Below, piece after piece: positions 19,761-29,319 of a stretch of DNA of 64,000 bases. The notes under the pieces are model-generated. The model saw nothing but the letters and a program-made list of their open reading frames with translations. It was not told the origin of the DNA and searched no databases. The position numbers and the translations under genes were made by a program. Where the stretch lies: positions 47,734 through 111,733 of the forward strand of contig JAAUSR010000008.1 of NCBI GenBank assembly GCA_012032555.1, written 5' to 3'. Positions within the stretch are counted from its first letter, which is position 1; each line of letters starts with the position of its first letter. Source of the DNA: Thioploca sp. (GTDB lineage: Bacteria; Pseudomonadota; Gammaproteobacteria; Beggiatoales; Beggiatoaceae).

Positions 19761-19899
19761 GTTAATAATCAACTTAAAAATTTAATTTTAATTTAACTTT
19801 TTCAGCATTGCCTCTCCGTCGCAAGTTGAAAGTCTCGAACCGATAGCGAATTTTTTCCACTCCGGTTCAATATTTTTTGTTCAAGGAATAACATAAGCA

Positions 19900-20663
19900 A
19901 TGCCACAACAGCAAGTCACAGATTCGCACTATGCAACGATTGCCAATCATTATAACCATGCTTTTTTTCATGGTGATTCTATCCATTATCAAAAATGGAT
20001 GTTAAAGAAAGTCTTGCATCATTTACAGTTAACTCCTTCAGATCAAGTTGTCGATCTCGGATGTGGTACTGGAACATTTACCAGTGCACTTTATGATGAG
20101 GCTAATTTAAATCAAGACATTCTGGGTGTTGATTCCAGTCCTGCTATGTTGAAACCAGCTAACACTCTAAAGGGGGTAATGACGCATTGCGCTGACGCAG
20201 TTTCGTTCGCTCAATTGAATGAGTACCAATATGATAAGGTTTTGATGATGGGGGTAATACATCATATAGAACCTGATAATTTGCCAACTTTGTACAGTGG
20301 TCTCTATCGACAGTTACGTAAAGGAGGTAAACTGCTCACTGTGACTAGGCCCGCTGTTGTTCACTATCCTTTTTTCAAGCTGCTTTAGATATCTGGCCTC
20401 AATCTCAATTAGATTCAACAATCTATGTTAAATTGCAACAAAATGCTGGTTTTAGGGTGAACCGTCAAACTTATGATTATCTCGTAACCATTTCCAAACA
20501 AGATTGGTTTGAAATGATTAAAAACCGTTTTTGGTCAATATTTTCTCATTTTAATGATGAGGAATTACAAGCGGGTTTAATGATATTAGAAAGAGAATAC
20601 GTACATGTGGATATTTTGCAGTTTGTAGATACTTTAGTTTTCCTTGAAGCTTTGCGGATTTAA
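19900..20663 (+). pseudogene. Class I SAM-dependent methyltransferase with one frameshift
   Basis: The first frame (19900-20388) encodes a Rossmann methyltransferase: VVDLGCGTGTFTSALYD, ILGVDSSPAML, DKVLMMGVIHHIEPDN, RQLRKGGKLLTVTRP, then a TAG. Switching to the frame that reads TTT at 20370 gives PFFQAALDIWPQ and continues cleanly to a stop at 20663 (~254 aa in total). The lesion equals one missing T in a run of six at 20370-20375. The substrate is unknown. Its position after ovoA is suggestive only, since OvoA already has its own methyltransferase. TCAAGGAATAAC precedes the start. Confidence 0.75.
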
Positions 20664-20763
20664 TCGGCAATTCTAATTTGATGTATAACGCTTTATACAC
20701 CTGACATGCACTGCCACCAACCTAAGGATTCCCCACTTATTCAAACAAAGGTATCGATACTCA

Positions 20764-20898
20764 TTAGGAAAAAAAATTTACCGGCCCGAGACAACGGACT
20801 ACAAGAAAGATACAGGGGTACCTCATTTGGAAATCCTGAACCAAAGAATCAACGACTTAGAACTGAAAAATTCAGAATTAGTTATGGTAAGTTATTGA
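20764..20898 (+). pseudogene. Fragment of a decayed gene with a 30-base match at 40870-40899
   Basis: The segment begins with TTAGGAAAAAAAATTTACCGG and CCCGAGACAAC, shared almost exactly with 40870-40899 (only the A-run length differs). Different frames then yield ARDNGLQERYRGT and HLEILNQRINDLELKNSEL before a TGA at 20896. This looks like the C-terminal end of a helical protein broken by a frameshift. I cannot name the family. The rest of 20664-21128 contains no supported gene. Confidence 0.4.
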
Positions 20899-21128
20899 TT
20901 CATAGTGGTGCTAATTCTAAATGAGGTGATCCTGTTCTCATCATGACTCTTGCTTGCGTAAGTCCTATGATTATGAGAAACTAAGATAGTTATTTTACTG
21001 GTTATCGCTTAATTCATTAAGAAGAACTCGGAAAAGTTCCCTTTATTCAATTCACATTCTACTTCTACTCCGACTGTCAAGGCGTAATTTCTAACTAATA
21101 TTGCAAATTAATATATGGCCAATATATT

Positions 21129-22925
21129 ATGATAATTAATAGCTTATTTAGAAAATTATTCTGTTTAGTAATGAGTTTTTTAGCGTTATCTTATTTATTA
21201 ATAGTAACCACAAAAACTTATGCTGCGCGCGCCGATAAATTAACCGAACAGTTAGGTAAACCTATTTGTGTTATTCAAGCAGACAATACGGTTATCTGTT
21301 GGGGCAGACACGGGAATGATTCGGCTATACCTCCACCTGGTATTTTTCTGCAAATTAGTCTTGGTGGCGAACACACTTGTGGTATCCGTGCTGATAAAAC
21401 GGTTACCTGTTGGGGCTTAAACGATGAGGGTCAGGCGACACCACCAATGGGTACCTTTTTGCAGGTCGAGGCCGGTAATTGGCATACTTGTGGAATTAAA
21501 ACGGATAACACGGTGACTTGTTGGGGTAGCAACAATCCTTATTGGGCTAAAGAAGATCCCTATTTAAATCAATGGAAAGACGTCAAAACCTTAGGTCAAG
21601 CAGAACTGCCTCAGGGTACCTTTCTACAAATCAGTGCCGGTGGTCGGCATACCTGTGGACTTCGTACTGATCACACGGTAGCTTGTTGGGGTAGTCACCT
21701 TTCTGATCCGATAATATTAGCAGGTGTATTGGGAAATAGTCAGTCCACACCACCCAGCGGCGAATTTTCTCAAATTACGGCTGGTTTCGAGCATAGCTGT
21801 GGAATTCGACCGGATCAGTCGATGGAATGTTGGGGTGGTTTCGCTCAGTTAAAATCTCCAGAAAAGACCTCCTATCTCCAGATAAATGAAATGGGATATA
21901 GTAACTGTGGTATTAAAACTGACCACACCGCAATTTGTTTTGGTAATCAAGATCTATCCGGTAGCGAATCACTTAGAATCCCAAATAGTACCTGCAATTG
22001 CGGATATATTAATTCCAGTGGAAAACAAGAGATTAACCGTTGTGCCTGTACTACCGCTTCAAACTACACGTTTTCCAAACTCCTACCTCGTAGTGGTTCT
22101 GCTTGTGGAATTAGAAGTGATAATACTATCGTCTGTTGGGGATATGCTGATAGAGGTCAAACTTTTCCACCAGCAGGATTAATTACTAAATCCACTGATA
22201 AATCAACTTGTCTCGTTTATGGTGTTCATAACGATAAAGACCAAACCCAATTGTTTATCGTTAATGTTAATGCTGGTCCTATCGAGGTCTATCCACGCAG
22301 CAACTTAGATAAAAATTACCACCTTGAAGCTTTAGATATTGCCCCAGCAAGCAACCGAATTTACGCTGCCTCAGCAGAAGGGAATCTTTACGAAGTACGT
22401 AATGGTGCTCAAACTCTATTTGATATTGGAACCAGCGGTTTTGAAAATATTAAAGCATTGGCTTTTCACCCAGACGGTAATCTGTGGGGATGGGCGCAAG
22501 ACGTGGGATTATTTCGAATAGTGCTAAATAAACAAGGTGAACTCGATTTACCGGGCGCAGTCATTATTCCCGATGATAAGGAAATCAAGATTGAAGATCT
22601 CACTTGGAATACCACCGGTAACTTACTCTATGGGATAGAGAATCTTGAACAAAGAAATAAACTCTGGGTTTATAACCAAGATAACCATGAAGTCAGTTGG
22701 GTATGTGAGGAATTGATGGATTCTTTAAAAGATGCAGTAAGTGCCTTAGAAATGATATCGAATGATACTTTAATCTTTACCTTTGAAAAGAATGAAAAAT
22801 TAGCTTTTAGGATAATCGATTTACCAACTTGTCAGATAACAACAGAGGGGGAAATTAACACCCCTTATTATCAAGTTAAAGGAATTGCTTGGCCTGATTG
22901 TTCTTATCCTGATGTGGTTGAATAA
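21129..22925 (+). CDS. Secreted RCC1-repeat protein with C-terminal beta-propeller-like region
   Basis: A 598-residue exported protein with a signal segment at ~10-32 (LFCLVMSFLALSYLLIVTT). Seven or more RCC1-like repeats of ~45 residues follow, with the core HTCGIRADKTVTCWGLNDEGQ...PPMGTFLQVEAG (residues ~45-345). Their conserved cysteines flank each blade. The second half (~350-590) lacks RCC1 motifs and reads as WD/SMP-like beta strands (ALDIAPASNRIYAAS, ALAFHPDGNLWGWAQD). Bacterial RCC1-repeat exoproteins are thought to act in surface binding; no specific role is shown here. The next gene is a shorter paralogue 41 bases downstream. Confidence 0.8.
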   Translation: MIINSLFRKLFCLVMSFLALSYLLIVTTKTYAARADKLTEQLGKPICVIQADNTVICWGRHGNDSAIPPPGIFLQISLGGEHTCGIRADKTVTCWGLNDEGQATPPMGTFLQVEAGNWHTCGIKTDNTVTCWGSNNPYWAKEDPYLNQWKDVKTLGQAELPQGTFLQISAGGRHTCGLRTDHTVACWGSHLSDPIILAGVLGNSQSTPPSGEFSQITAGFEHSCGIRPDQSMECWGGFAQLKSPEKTSYLQINEMGYSNCGIKTDHTAICFGNQDLSGSESLRIPNSTCNCGYINSSGKQEINRCACTTASNYTFSKLLPRSGSACGIRSDNTIVCWGYADRGQTFPPAGLITKSTDKSTCLVYGVHNDKDQTQLFIVNVNAGPIEVYPRSNLDKNYHLEALDIAPASNRIYAASAEGNLYEVRNGAQTLFDIGTSGFENIKALAFHPDGNLWGWAQDVGLFRIVLNKQGELDLPGAVIIPDDKEIKIEDLTWNTTGNLLYGIENLEQRNKLWVYNQDNHEVSWVCEELMDSLKDAVSALEMISNDTLIFTFEKNEKLAFRIIDLPTCQITTEGEINTPYYQVKGIAWPDCSYPDVVE

Positions 22926-22966
22926 AATATTGATTGAGTCGTAACTCAACAGTTAAGGAATAAAAA

Positions 22967-23911
22967 TTGATGAATAACTCTATAGTACTACTTGGGCAAC
23001 TTCTACTGATATTTAATAGTTTAATCGGATTTTATGAAGTAGCTGTAGCCGCAGTTTTAGATGTAGGTGCTGGTATTACTTGTGGAATTCAAGTTGATGA
23101 TACTATTGCGTGTGGAGGATGGGCGTATTCAAAAAAACCGGCCAGTGATTTAAGGCAACTCGCGGATATTCAAGGGGATACCTTTTCTCAAATTAGTGTA
23201 GGCTATGGAGGAGGTTGTGGAATCCGTAGTAATGACAACACCTTGGGGTGTTTTCTGGGGTCTCAATATGGTATGAATAAAGTTCCAAACGGTACCTTCT
23301 CTCAAGTGAGTGTTGGTACATTTCACGCCTGTGGAGTTCATACAGATGGTAGCATAGTATGCTGGGGAGGTAAAACTGATACGATTGATTATGGTCAAAC
23401 TCAGGCACCCACCGGTACTTTTTCTCAAGTTAGCGTTGGTCGGTGGCATAGCTGTGCTCTTAAAACCGATCAGACAGTAGAATGCTGGGGTAATAATCGA
23501 TATGGTCAAACCCAACCCCCCCAGGATACTTTTTCTCAAATCAGTGCAGCCAAGATAGGTTGGCATACTTGTGGTATTAAAACGGATGAGCAAACAGTGG
23601 TTTGTTGGGGATTAAATGATCATGGTCAAACAACTCCCCCTAAAGATCGCTTTGCTCAAATCAGTGCGGGTAAATGGTATACCTGTGGAATTCGAGCTGA
23701 TGATCAAACCATTGCTTGCTGGGGTAGTAATATGGATGGTCAAGCCGATCCCCCGAGTGGTCGTTTTTCTTATGTCAGTGCTGGCATGTACCATACTTGC
23801 GCAATCCAATTCGATGACAACGCTCCAATCTGCTGGGGTTACGATATTTGGGGTGGTGTTAACAATATCTCCAGAGATTCTTTGCCTTTAAAAGTCATCA
23901 GTAGGGATTAG
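22967..23911 (+). CDS. Secreted RCC1-repeat protein (short paralogue)
   Basis: A 314-residue protein with a signal peptide (~8-31; LLGQLLLIFNSLIGFYEVAVAA) and about seven RCC1-like units, e.g. HSCALKTDQTVECWGNNRYGQ and YTCGIRADDQTIACWGSNMDGQ. Each ends in a PP-x-x-x-F-S/A-Q-I/V-S turn. It probably closes one beta-propeller. Repeat similarity to the upstream gene at both DNA and protein level indicates tandem duplication. GTTAAGGAATAAAAATTG precedes the ATG. The two genes are likely co-transcribed. Confidence 0.8.
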   Translation: MMNNSIVLLGQLLLIFNSLIGFYEVAVAAVLDVGAGITCGIQVDDTIACGGWAYSKKPASDLRQLADIQGDTFSQISVGYGGGCGIRSNDNTLGCFLGSQYGMNKVPNGTFSQVSVGTFHACGVHTDGSIVCWGGKTDTIDYGQTQAPTGTFSQVSVGRWHSCALKTDQTVECWGNNRYGQTQPPQDTFSQISAAKIGWHTCGIKTDEQTVVCWGLNDHGQTTPPKDRFAQISAGKWYTCGIRADDQTIACWGSNMDGQADPPSGRFSYVSAGMYHTCAIQFDDNAPICWGYDIWGGVNNISRDSLPLKVISRD

Positions 23912-24149
23912 GATTGGTTTAGAACAGTTGGATTATACGTTTTGCTATCTATCCATTTCAAATGTAGGTCGGACACGCGGAGTATTGATAAGGATTATAC
24001 TATTAACAACACTAGCGAAGAAACCGCCGAACACCTTAAGCCGGTTTGGCGGGATAGGAGGATAGCCGGAGTGACCCGGCTTCCAACTCAATCGTTTACT
24101 TTTCTAAATCACAATCAGGATTAAAATCAACCACAGATTCGGGAATGAT
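23912..24149. other. Intergenic region with dispersed repeat, between RCC1 genes and rpoD
   Basis: 23944-23998 carries CTATCTATCCATTTCAAATG and GTAGGTCGGACACGCGGAG, a third relative of the repeats at 6810 and 16861. It is followed by a G/C-rich patch around 24045-24085 with GCCGG/CCGGC complementarity. No gene is supported. It lies between the convergent 3' ends of the RCC1 gene and rpoD and may contain terminators. Confidence 0.4.
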
Positions 24150-25994
24150 TTAATCCAGGAAACTACGTAATTGTTCTGAGCGACTAGGATGACGTAATTT
24201 ACGAAGCGCCTTTGCCTCAATTTGACGAATACGTTCCCGGGTAACGTCAAATTGTTTCCCAACTTCCTCTAAAGTATGATCCGTGTTCATATCAATACCA
24301 AAACGCATGCGTAATACTTTTGCTTCCCGCGGGGTTAATCCATGTAACATTTCTTGGGTGGCTCGCCGCAAACCTTCAAAAGTGGCTGAGTCAATGGGTG
24401 CTTGAATACTAGTATCTTCAATAAAATCACCTAAATGAGAATCTTCATCATCGCCAATAGGCGTTTCCATCGAAATCGGTTCTTTAGCAATTTTCAATAC
24501 TTTGCGAACTTTATCTTCTGGCATATCCATTCGTTCTGCCAATTCTTCTGGGGTTGCTTCCCGACCTTTTTCCTGCAAAATTTGCCGTGAAACTCGATTG
24601 AGTTTATTAATAGTTTCAATCATATGAACCGGAATTCGAATGGTGCGAGCTTGGTCAGCAATAGAACGGGTAATTGCTTGGCGAATCCACCAAGTAGCAT
24701 AAGTAGAAAACTTATAACCCCGTCGATATTCAAATTTGTCAACCGCTTTCATTAAACCGATATTGCCTTCTTGAATTAAATCTAAAAATTGCAAACCACG
24801 ATTAGTATATTTTTTCGCAATAGAAATGACTAACCGGAGATTCGCTTCAATCATCTCTTTCTTAGCACGTCGTGCCTTCGCTTCACCAATCGACATGCGG
24901 CGATTAATATCTTTAATCTCAACGAGATTTAAGCGACATTGTTTTTCGAGAGAAATCAATTTTTGTTGAGCACCTTCGAGTTCTTTTTGATATTGTTGTA
25001 GGCTCGCCAGGTAAGGTTTAGTAGCGTTTAATAGCGAAGGTAACCACTGCGGATCAGTCAGTTGGTTTTTAAAGGACGACAGAAATTCTTTTTTATTCAT
25101 GCCCACTTTAAGGATACACGTATCTCGAATAAAATTTTCCTGTTCCCGAATAAAAGCCACTGTTTGGCGCAATCTTGCGGTTAATTCTTCAATCACTCGC
25201 GGAACTAACTTAAATTGTAGAAAACAATCGGCTACCTCTTTGCGTAACTGAATATACGCTTCTGCTTGTGATCCCTGGGTTACTTCTACTTGTAACATCC
25301 GTTGGTATAACCCACGTAGTCGAGCAAAGCGAGTACGCGCTTCCTCTATATCAAGCAAAATTTCTTCCCCCAGGATAGAGACATCATCATCATCATCATC
25401 ATCCGTAGCGGCTTCAACTTCTATCTCAAATTCGGGTGGTATTTTAGTTTCATCGATTTCAATTTCAGGTACTTCTTCTGGACTGGTATCCATAAATCCA
25501 GTTAAGATATCAGATAACTTGATTTCATCAGCCTCAACCTGATCATAATAGCTCAAGAATTCTGCAATGATATCAGGATGGGTTGCTAACGCTGACAAGG
25601 CTTGATTTAAACCTTCTTCAATGCGTTTGGCAATTTTAATCTCACCTTCACGGGTTAATAAATCTACTGTGCCCATTTCACGCATATACATTCGTACCGG
25701 GTCAGTAGTACGCCCAAATTCACTATCGACATTGGCTAAAGCCGCCGCTGCTTCCTCAGCCGCTTCTTCATCAGCGACTGGCGCATCTGAAATTAGCAAG
25801 GAATCGGTATCCGGAGCAAATTCATGTACCGTAATACCCATATCATTAATCATATTAATGATACTTTCAATTTGTTCCGGTTCAACAATATCATCCGGTA
25901 AATGATCATTGACTTCATGATAAGTCAAATAACCTTGTTCTTTGCCTTTGGCAATCAGTAGTTTGAGTTGAGATTTCTGTTGTTCGTGATTCAT
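24150..25994 (-). CDS. rpoD: RNA polymerase primary sigma factor (sigma-70)
   Basis: The major housekeeping sigma factor. Region 1.1 opens as [28 protein letters not shown], as in E. coli. Regions 1.2 ([16 protein letters not shown]), 2 ([46 protein letters not shown]), 3 and 4 ([20 protein letters not shown]) follow. An in-frame GTG at 26111 would add 39 residues unlike any sigma factor. The ATG at 25994 gives 614 residues, against 613 in E. coli, and is adopted. The non-conserved insert contains a run of Asp encoded by ATC repeats (25382-25403), a possible length-variable site. Confidence 0.97.
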   Translation of the reverse strand: MNHEQQKSQLKLLIAKGKEQGYLTYHEVNDHLPDDIVEPEQIESIINMINDMGITVHEFAPDTDSLLISDAPVADEEAAEEAAAALANVDSEFGRTTDPVRMYMREMGTVDLLTREGEIKIAKRIEEGLNQALSALATHPDIIAEFLSYYDQVEADEIKLSDILTGFMDTSPEEVPEIEIDETKIPPEFEIEVEAATDDDDDDDVSILGEEILLDIEEARTRFARLRGLYQRMLQVEVTQGSQAEAYIQLRKEVADCFLQFKLVPRVIEELTARLRQTVAFIREQENFIRDTCILKVGMNKKEFLSSFKNQLTDPQWLPSLLNATKPYLASLQQYQKELEGAQQKLISLEKQCRLNLVEIKDINRRMSIGEAKARRAKKEMIEANLRLVISIAKKYTNRGLQFLDLIQEGNIGLMKAVDKFEYRRGYKFSTYATWWIRQAITRSIADQARTIRIPVHMIETINKLNRVSRQILQEKGREATPEELAERMDMPEDKVRKVLKIAKEPISMETPIGDDEDSHLGDFIEDTSIQAPIDSATFEGLRRATQEMLHGLTPREAKVLRMRFGIDMNTDHTLEEVGKQFDVTRERIRQIEAKALRKLRHPSRSEQLRSFLD

Positions 25995-26253
25995 ATGTAC
26001 CTGTACTATGGGTTGTTCAACGACAGCCAACGACTCTCCCACCGAATATGGTTGGTAAGCTTTGGAAAACCAATTGAACGTCAAGATGACAGTCTTAGCC
26101 AGCAACTTCACCCATTATCAGCTCTCTGTCTTTGACTAATTAAAAGATACACCTTGTTAAGTTATAGCAAAAAAGCAATTTATTATTGCAGTGACCTTTT
26201 CATTAATAATCCTCTTTAATAATGTTTCTTGGAATTAAATCAATCTCTAAAAA

Positions 26254-27993
26254 TTAATAGCCGTGCTCCTTTTTTTCATCTGTTTGGGTTTCGTTTTTGG
26301 TTGGAAACACAATTTGTTTATTGTATTCTTCATTTAAACGCTTAATGATATCCTTAAATTCTTCATCCATATCTATCATATGTAGATGGTTAGTGAATAG
26401 CGATCCTTGTGAAACTAATCCTAATTGATTGATAATATTTTTATATTCAGTCGCATGTTGATCTACTTCATAACTTATTGTCCCTAGTGTTTTTATTTTA
26501 GGATTTAATTTTATTAATTCAATTAACTGTAAGAATAATTTTATGTGTTCATCGGGTAAACCCAATAATTTTTCGTTAGGGTATGTGACATATTGTGATA
26601 AAGTGGGGTTGTGTAATAAATAAATAATAGCTTGATCGACTAGTGAATATTCTCTCAGGGTTTTATTCGGTATGGATGAGTTTATTGGCTGAGGTTCAAT
26701 TAAGTCATTTAAATCATTGGTTAAGCGGGTTTCGTCAATTTGAGTCAGCTTACTGAGTTCTTTTATCATCAATAGTTGATAATAACTGCCCGTTGGTAAT
26801 TGTTTTAACAAAGGCTTAGCTAGTTTTGCTAAGCGTGCTTTCCCATCAAGATGACTCATATCAACTTGCTGCTGGAGCGTGTCAAATAAAAAATTTGAAA
26901 ATGGTAAGGTTTTCTCTACACAGTCATTCCATTTGGAGATCCCTTCTTGACGTAATAAACTATCGGGGTCATGTCCTGGCGGTAAAAAAATAAAACCGAC
27001 CTGTTGCCCCTCTTGTAAGAAAGGGAGTACTCTTTCTAAAGTACGCCAAGCCGCTTTTTGTCCAGCGAGATCACCATCAAAGCAAAATCGAATTTCCGGC
27101 ACCGTTCGGAATAAGCGGGTTAGATGTTCATGAGTAACGGCTGTCCCTAAAGTAGCAACCACATTTTTAATGCCATACTGTGCTAGGGTAACAACATCTA
27201 AATAGCCTTCTACCACGACGAGATGCTGTAATGGTCGATTTTGACGTGCCCAATACCAACCATATAATTCCCCCCCTTTTTGAAATAAGCGAGTTTCAGG
27301 AGAGTTAAGATATTTGGGTTCTTTAGAATTGTCTTGGAGTAGCCGCCCACCAAAAGCAATAACCCGTCCTCGTCCATCCACAATAGGGAACATAATGCGA
27401 TTACGGAATAGATCATAATAATCCCCTTTAGCGTTTTTTTTTATTAATCCCATTTCTAACAAACGCGTTTTAGCTTCTAAAGTGCTCCCACAAGTGGTTA
27501 AAATATTATTCCAACCGGTTGGCGCATAACCTAACCCAAAATCACGGGCGATTTCGCCAGTCAGTCCCCGTTTTTTTAGATAAGTAATAGCTATTGGAGA
27601 TTGACGCAATTGTTGCTGATAATACTTAGCAACTTGCGTCAACAGATCATATAAGCTGGTTGGTAAAGTGATAGAAACCGATGCATTACCTTGTTCATAC
27701 TGTACTTCCATGCCCACTTGGGAAGCTAATTCATGAACCGCTTCGACAAACTCAAAATGAGCGTAGTTCATTAAAAAGTTGATAGCATTCCCTTGAGCAC
27801 CGCAACCGAAACAGTAGTAAAATTGTTTCTCCGGATTCACCGTGAAAGAAGGCGTTTTTTCATGATGAAATGGACAAGTAGCAATATAATTCTGACCCGT
27901 TTTGCGTAACGAAAAATAACTATCAATTAAATCAACCAGATCAACTCTATTGATCAACTCATGAATGAAACTGCGCGAGATGTGACCACCCAT
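26254..27993 (-). CDS. dnaG: DNA primase
   Basis: DnaG makes RNA primers for replication. The CHC2 zinc finger is intact (Cys40, His43, Cys61, Cys64 in CPFH...CFGCG). The RNAP-basal and Toprim domains follow (FGLGYAPTGW, VDGRGRVIAFGGR, VVVEGYLDVVTLAQYG, FDGDLAGQKAAWRTL, PPGHDPDSLLR). A C-terminal helicase-binding region (~430-579) is divergent, as is usual. Its 579 residues match the E. coli length. It belongs to the rpsU-dnaG-rpoD macromolecular synthesis cluster, with yqeY inserted upstream. Confidence 0.97.
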   Translation of the reverse strand: MGGHISRSFIHELINRVDLVDLIDSYFSLRKTGQNYIATCPFHHEKTPSFTVNPEKQFYYCFGCGAQGNAINFLMNYAHFEFVEAVHELASQVGMEVQYEQGNASVSITLPTSLYDLLTQVAKYYQQQLRQSPIAITYLKKRGLTGEIARDFGLGYAPTGWNNILTTCGSTLEAKTRLLEMGLIKKNAKGDYYDLFRNRIMFPIVDGRGRVIAFGGRLLQDNSKEPKYLNSPETRLFQKGGELYGWYWARQNRPLQHLVVVEGYLDVVTLAQYGIKNVVATLGTAVTHEHLTRLFRTVPEIRFCFDGDLAGQKAAWRTLERVLPFLQEGQQVGFIFLPPGHDPDSLLRQEGISKWNDCVEKTLPFSNFLFDTLQQQVDMSHLDGKARLAKLAKPLLKQLPTGSYYQLLMIKELSKLTQIDETRLTNDLNDLIEPQPINSSIPNKTLREYSLVDQAIIYLLHNPTLSQYVTYPNEKLLGLPDEHIKLFLQLIELIKLNPKIKTLGTISYEVDQHATEYKNIINQLGLVSQGSLFTNHLHMIDMDEEFKDIIKRLNEEYNKQIVFPTKNETQTDEKKEHGY

Positions 27994-28026
27994 CTTCCTT
28001 CAGTTATCAGTTATCAGTGTAATTTG

Positions 28027-28482
28027 TTACTGATTTAAGCGTTGTTTGATTTGGTCGCTAAGCTGCTTCATATCAGCACGACCTTGTACTTGAGCTTTAA
28101 GGATACCCATCACTTTGCCTAAATCCTTGACAGTAGTTGCGCCGGTTGCTTGAATCGCATGGGTTATTAAATTAGCTAATTCCGTTTCAGTCAGTGGCTG
28201 AGGTAAATAAGTTTTAATGACTTGGATTTCAAAAGCTTCCTGATCGACTAGATCTTGCCGCCCGGCTTTCTCATATTGTTCAATGGAATCACGTCGTTGC
28301 TTGAGCATTTTGTCTAGCACGACGATAACTTGTGTGTCATCTAAACTAATTCGTTCATCAACTTCCCGTTGTTTAATCGCAGCTTGAATAAGCCGTATCA
28401 CACCTAAGCGTTGCTTCTCTTTAGCACGCATGGCTACTTTCATGTCTTCGGTAATTTTTTCTTTAATAGAAAATTCAGCCAT
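28027..28482 (-). CDS. yqeY: GatB/YqeY domain protein
   Basis: A 151-residue cytoplasmic protein of the YqeY family, related to the tail domain of the GatB amidotransferase subunit and thought to bind tRNA. It shows the N-terminal ITEDMKVAMRAKEKQRLGVIRLI, the central RRDSIEQYEKAGRQDLVDQE and the C-terminal KDLGKVMGILKAQVQGRADM. Its position between rpsU and dnaG is widespread in proteobacteria. The exact function is not established. Confidence 0.93.
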   Translation of the reverse strand: MAEFSIKEKITEDMKVAMRAKEKQRLGVIRLIQAAIKQREVDERISLDDTQVIVVLDKMLKQRRDSIEQYEKAGRQDLVDQEAFEIQVIKTYLPQPLTETELANLITHAIQATGATTVKDLGKVMGILKAQVQGRADMKQLSDQIKQRLNQ

Positions 28483-28507
28483 AGTGATTTGTTATACCTG
28501 ATGTATC

Positions 28508-28525
28508 CACCCGTAAAGACGGGTG
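28508..28525 (-). promoter_or_regulatory. Hairpin between rpsU and yqeY
   Basis: CACCCGT and ACGGGTG pair around a 4-base loop (AAAG on the plus strand). In the macromolecular synthesis operon of E. coli a terminator/processing hairpin lies at the equivalent place and lets rpsU be expressed above dnaG. No T run follows here, so RNA processing or partial attenuation is the likelier role. That role is inferred from position. Confidence 0.5.
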
Positions 28526-28550
28526 ATAGCCAAACTGAAAAATCGCCTCG

Positions 28551-28766
28551 TTAATAATGACGTTCACGACGTAAAGTTTCACGACTTACTTTTTTTAAAT
28601 GTCGCTTAACAGCCGCTGCCGCTTTACGTTTACGAACGGTGGTTGGTTTTTCATAGAACTCACGACGATGAACTTCTGCTAAAATACCCGCTTTTTCACA
28701 AGCACGTTTAAACCGTCGAATCGCAACTTCAAAAGGTTCGTTCTCTTTGACACGAATATTAGGCAT
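28551..28766 (-). CDS. rpsU: 30S ribosomal protein bS21
   Basis: The 71-residue protein [19 protein letters not shown]...[18 protein letters not shown] matches bS21 over its full length, with the basic C-terminal helix. The ATG at 28766 is preceded by AAGGAGG and gives exactly the E. coli length. A longer in-frame reading to 28802 would run through that ribosome site and is rejected. First gene of the rpsU-yqeY-dnaG-rpoD cluster. Confidence 0.97.
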   Translation of the reverse strand: MPNIRVKENEPFEVAIRRFKRACEKAGILAEVHRREFYEKPTTVRKRKAAAAVKRHLKKVSRETLRRERHY

Positions 28767-29077
28767 TGAAAGATTAACCTCCTTAAAGGATTTCTTTGAC
28801 AAGGATTGATAAGGTTGTCATCATAGTTGGATAATATTAAATTCAAACTGTCAACACAATTTTTGCACTATTAACAAGTCATTTTCTTGATAACGGGTTA
28901 AGTCGTATTCACTGGGTGAACGTTCATTTCACCCCTGTTACTTTCAAACTGTAAACGTTCCATTATAGTTTCAAATAAACTAAAACGCAAAATATTTACT
29001 TTGAGAAGGGTGTGAATCAAAGTGAGTTTTAAGTTAAACTAGAAATTAGAGAAGCATTCCAGCAAGGGAGAACCCAA

Positions 29078-29275
29078 ATGAATTCATTGCTCAAACCCGA
29101 TCAAAAGCGGTTAGAAAGCTTAAATCGCCATCCTCACTGGAAAGAACTACTCAACAACCGGTTATCTCTTGTGGAAAATTGAGAAAGTGATTTGGAGAAA
29201 GCTGAGACAGCAAGTCTAGATATTCCCTGTCCAATTAGCATCACACTTGTTCAGAAAAACCAAATAATGAGATGA
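29078..29275 (+). pseudogene. Small decayed reading frame interrupted by an in-frame TGA
   Basis: From ATG 29078 (preceded by CAAGGGAGAACCCAA) the frame reads MNSLLKPDQKRLESLNRHPH, WKELLNNRLSLVEN, then TGA at 29180. The same frame then continues ESDLEKAETASLDIPCP to a second TGA at 29273. The opening pattern (RLxxLxxHPH...LLxLVEN...DLEKA) resembles a short protein I associate with the N-terminus of ISKra4-type transposase proteins; that link is from memory and weak. The rest of the 28767-29319 gap shows no gene, only an AT-rich rpsU promoter region. Confidence 0.4.
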
Positions 29276-29319
29276 ATTTGACCACTAAACCAACATTAGA
29301 CATCAGGTTCGCTATATAA

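Noticed and set aside
21129-23911. Repetitive DNA in the RCC1 genes as a CRISPR-like or satellite array
   Set aside because: The period corresponds to ~45-residue protein repeats with intact frames; no constant repeat with unique spacers.
25382-25403. ATC trinucleotide run in rpoD as a possible phase-variable locus
   Set aside because: It encodes Asp residues in frame in the non-conserved sigma-70 insert; acidic runs there are common. Mentioned only in the gene entry.
25995-26111. N-terminal extension of RpoD to a GTG at 26111
   Set aside because: The added 39 residues do not resemble sigma region 1.1, and the internal ATG gives exactly the expected length and N-terminus.
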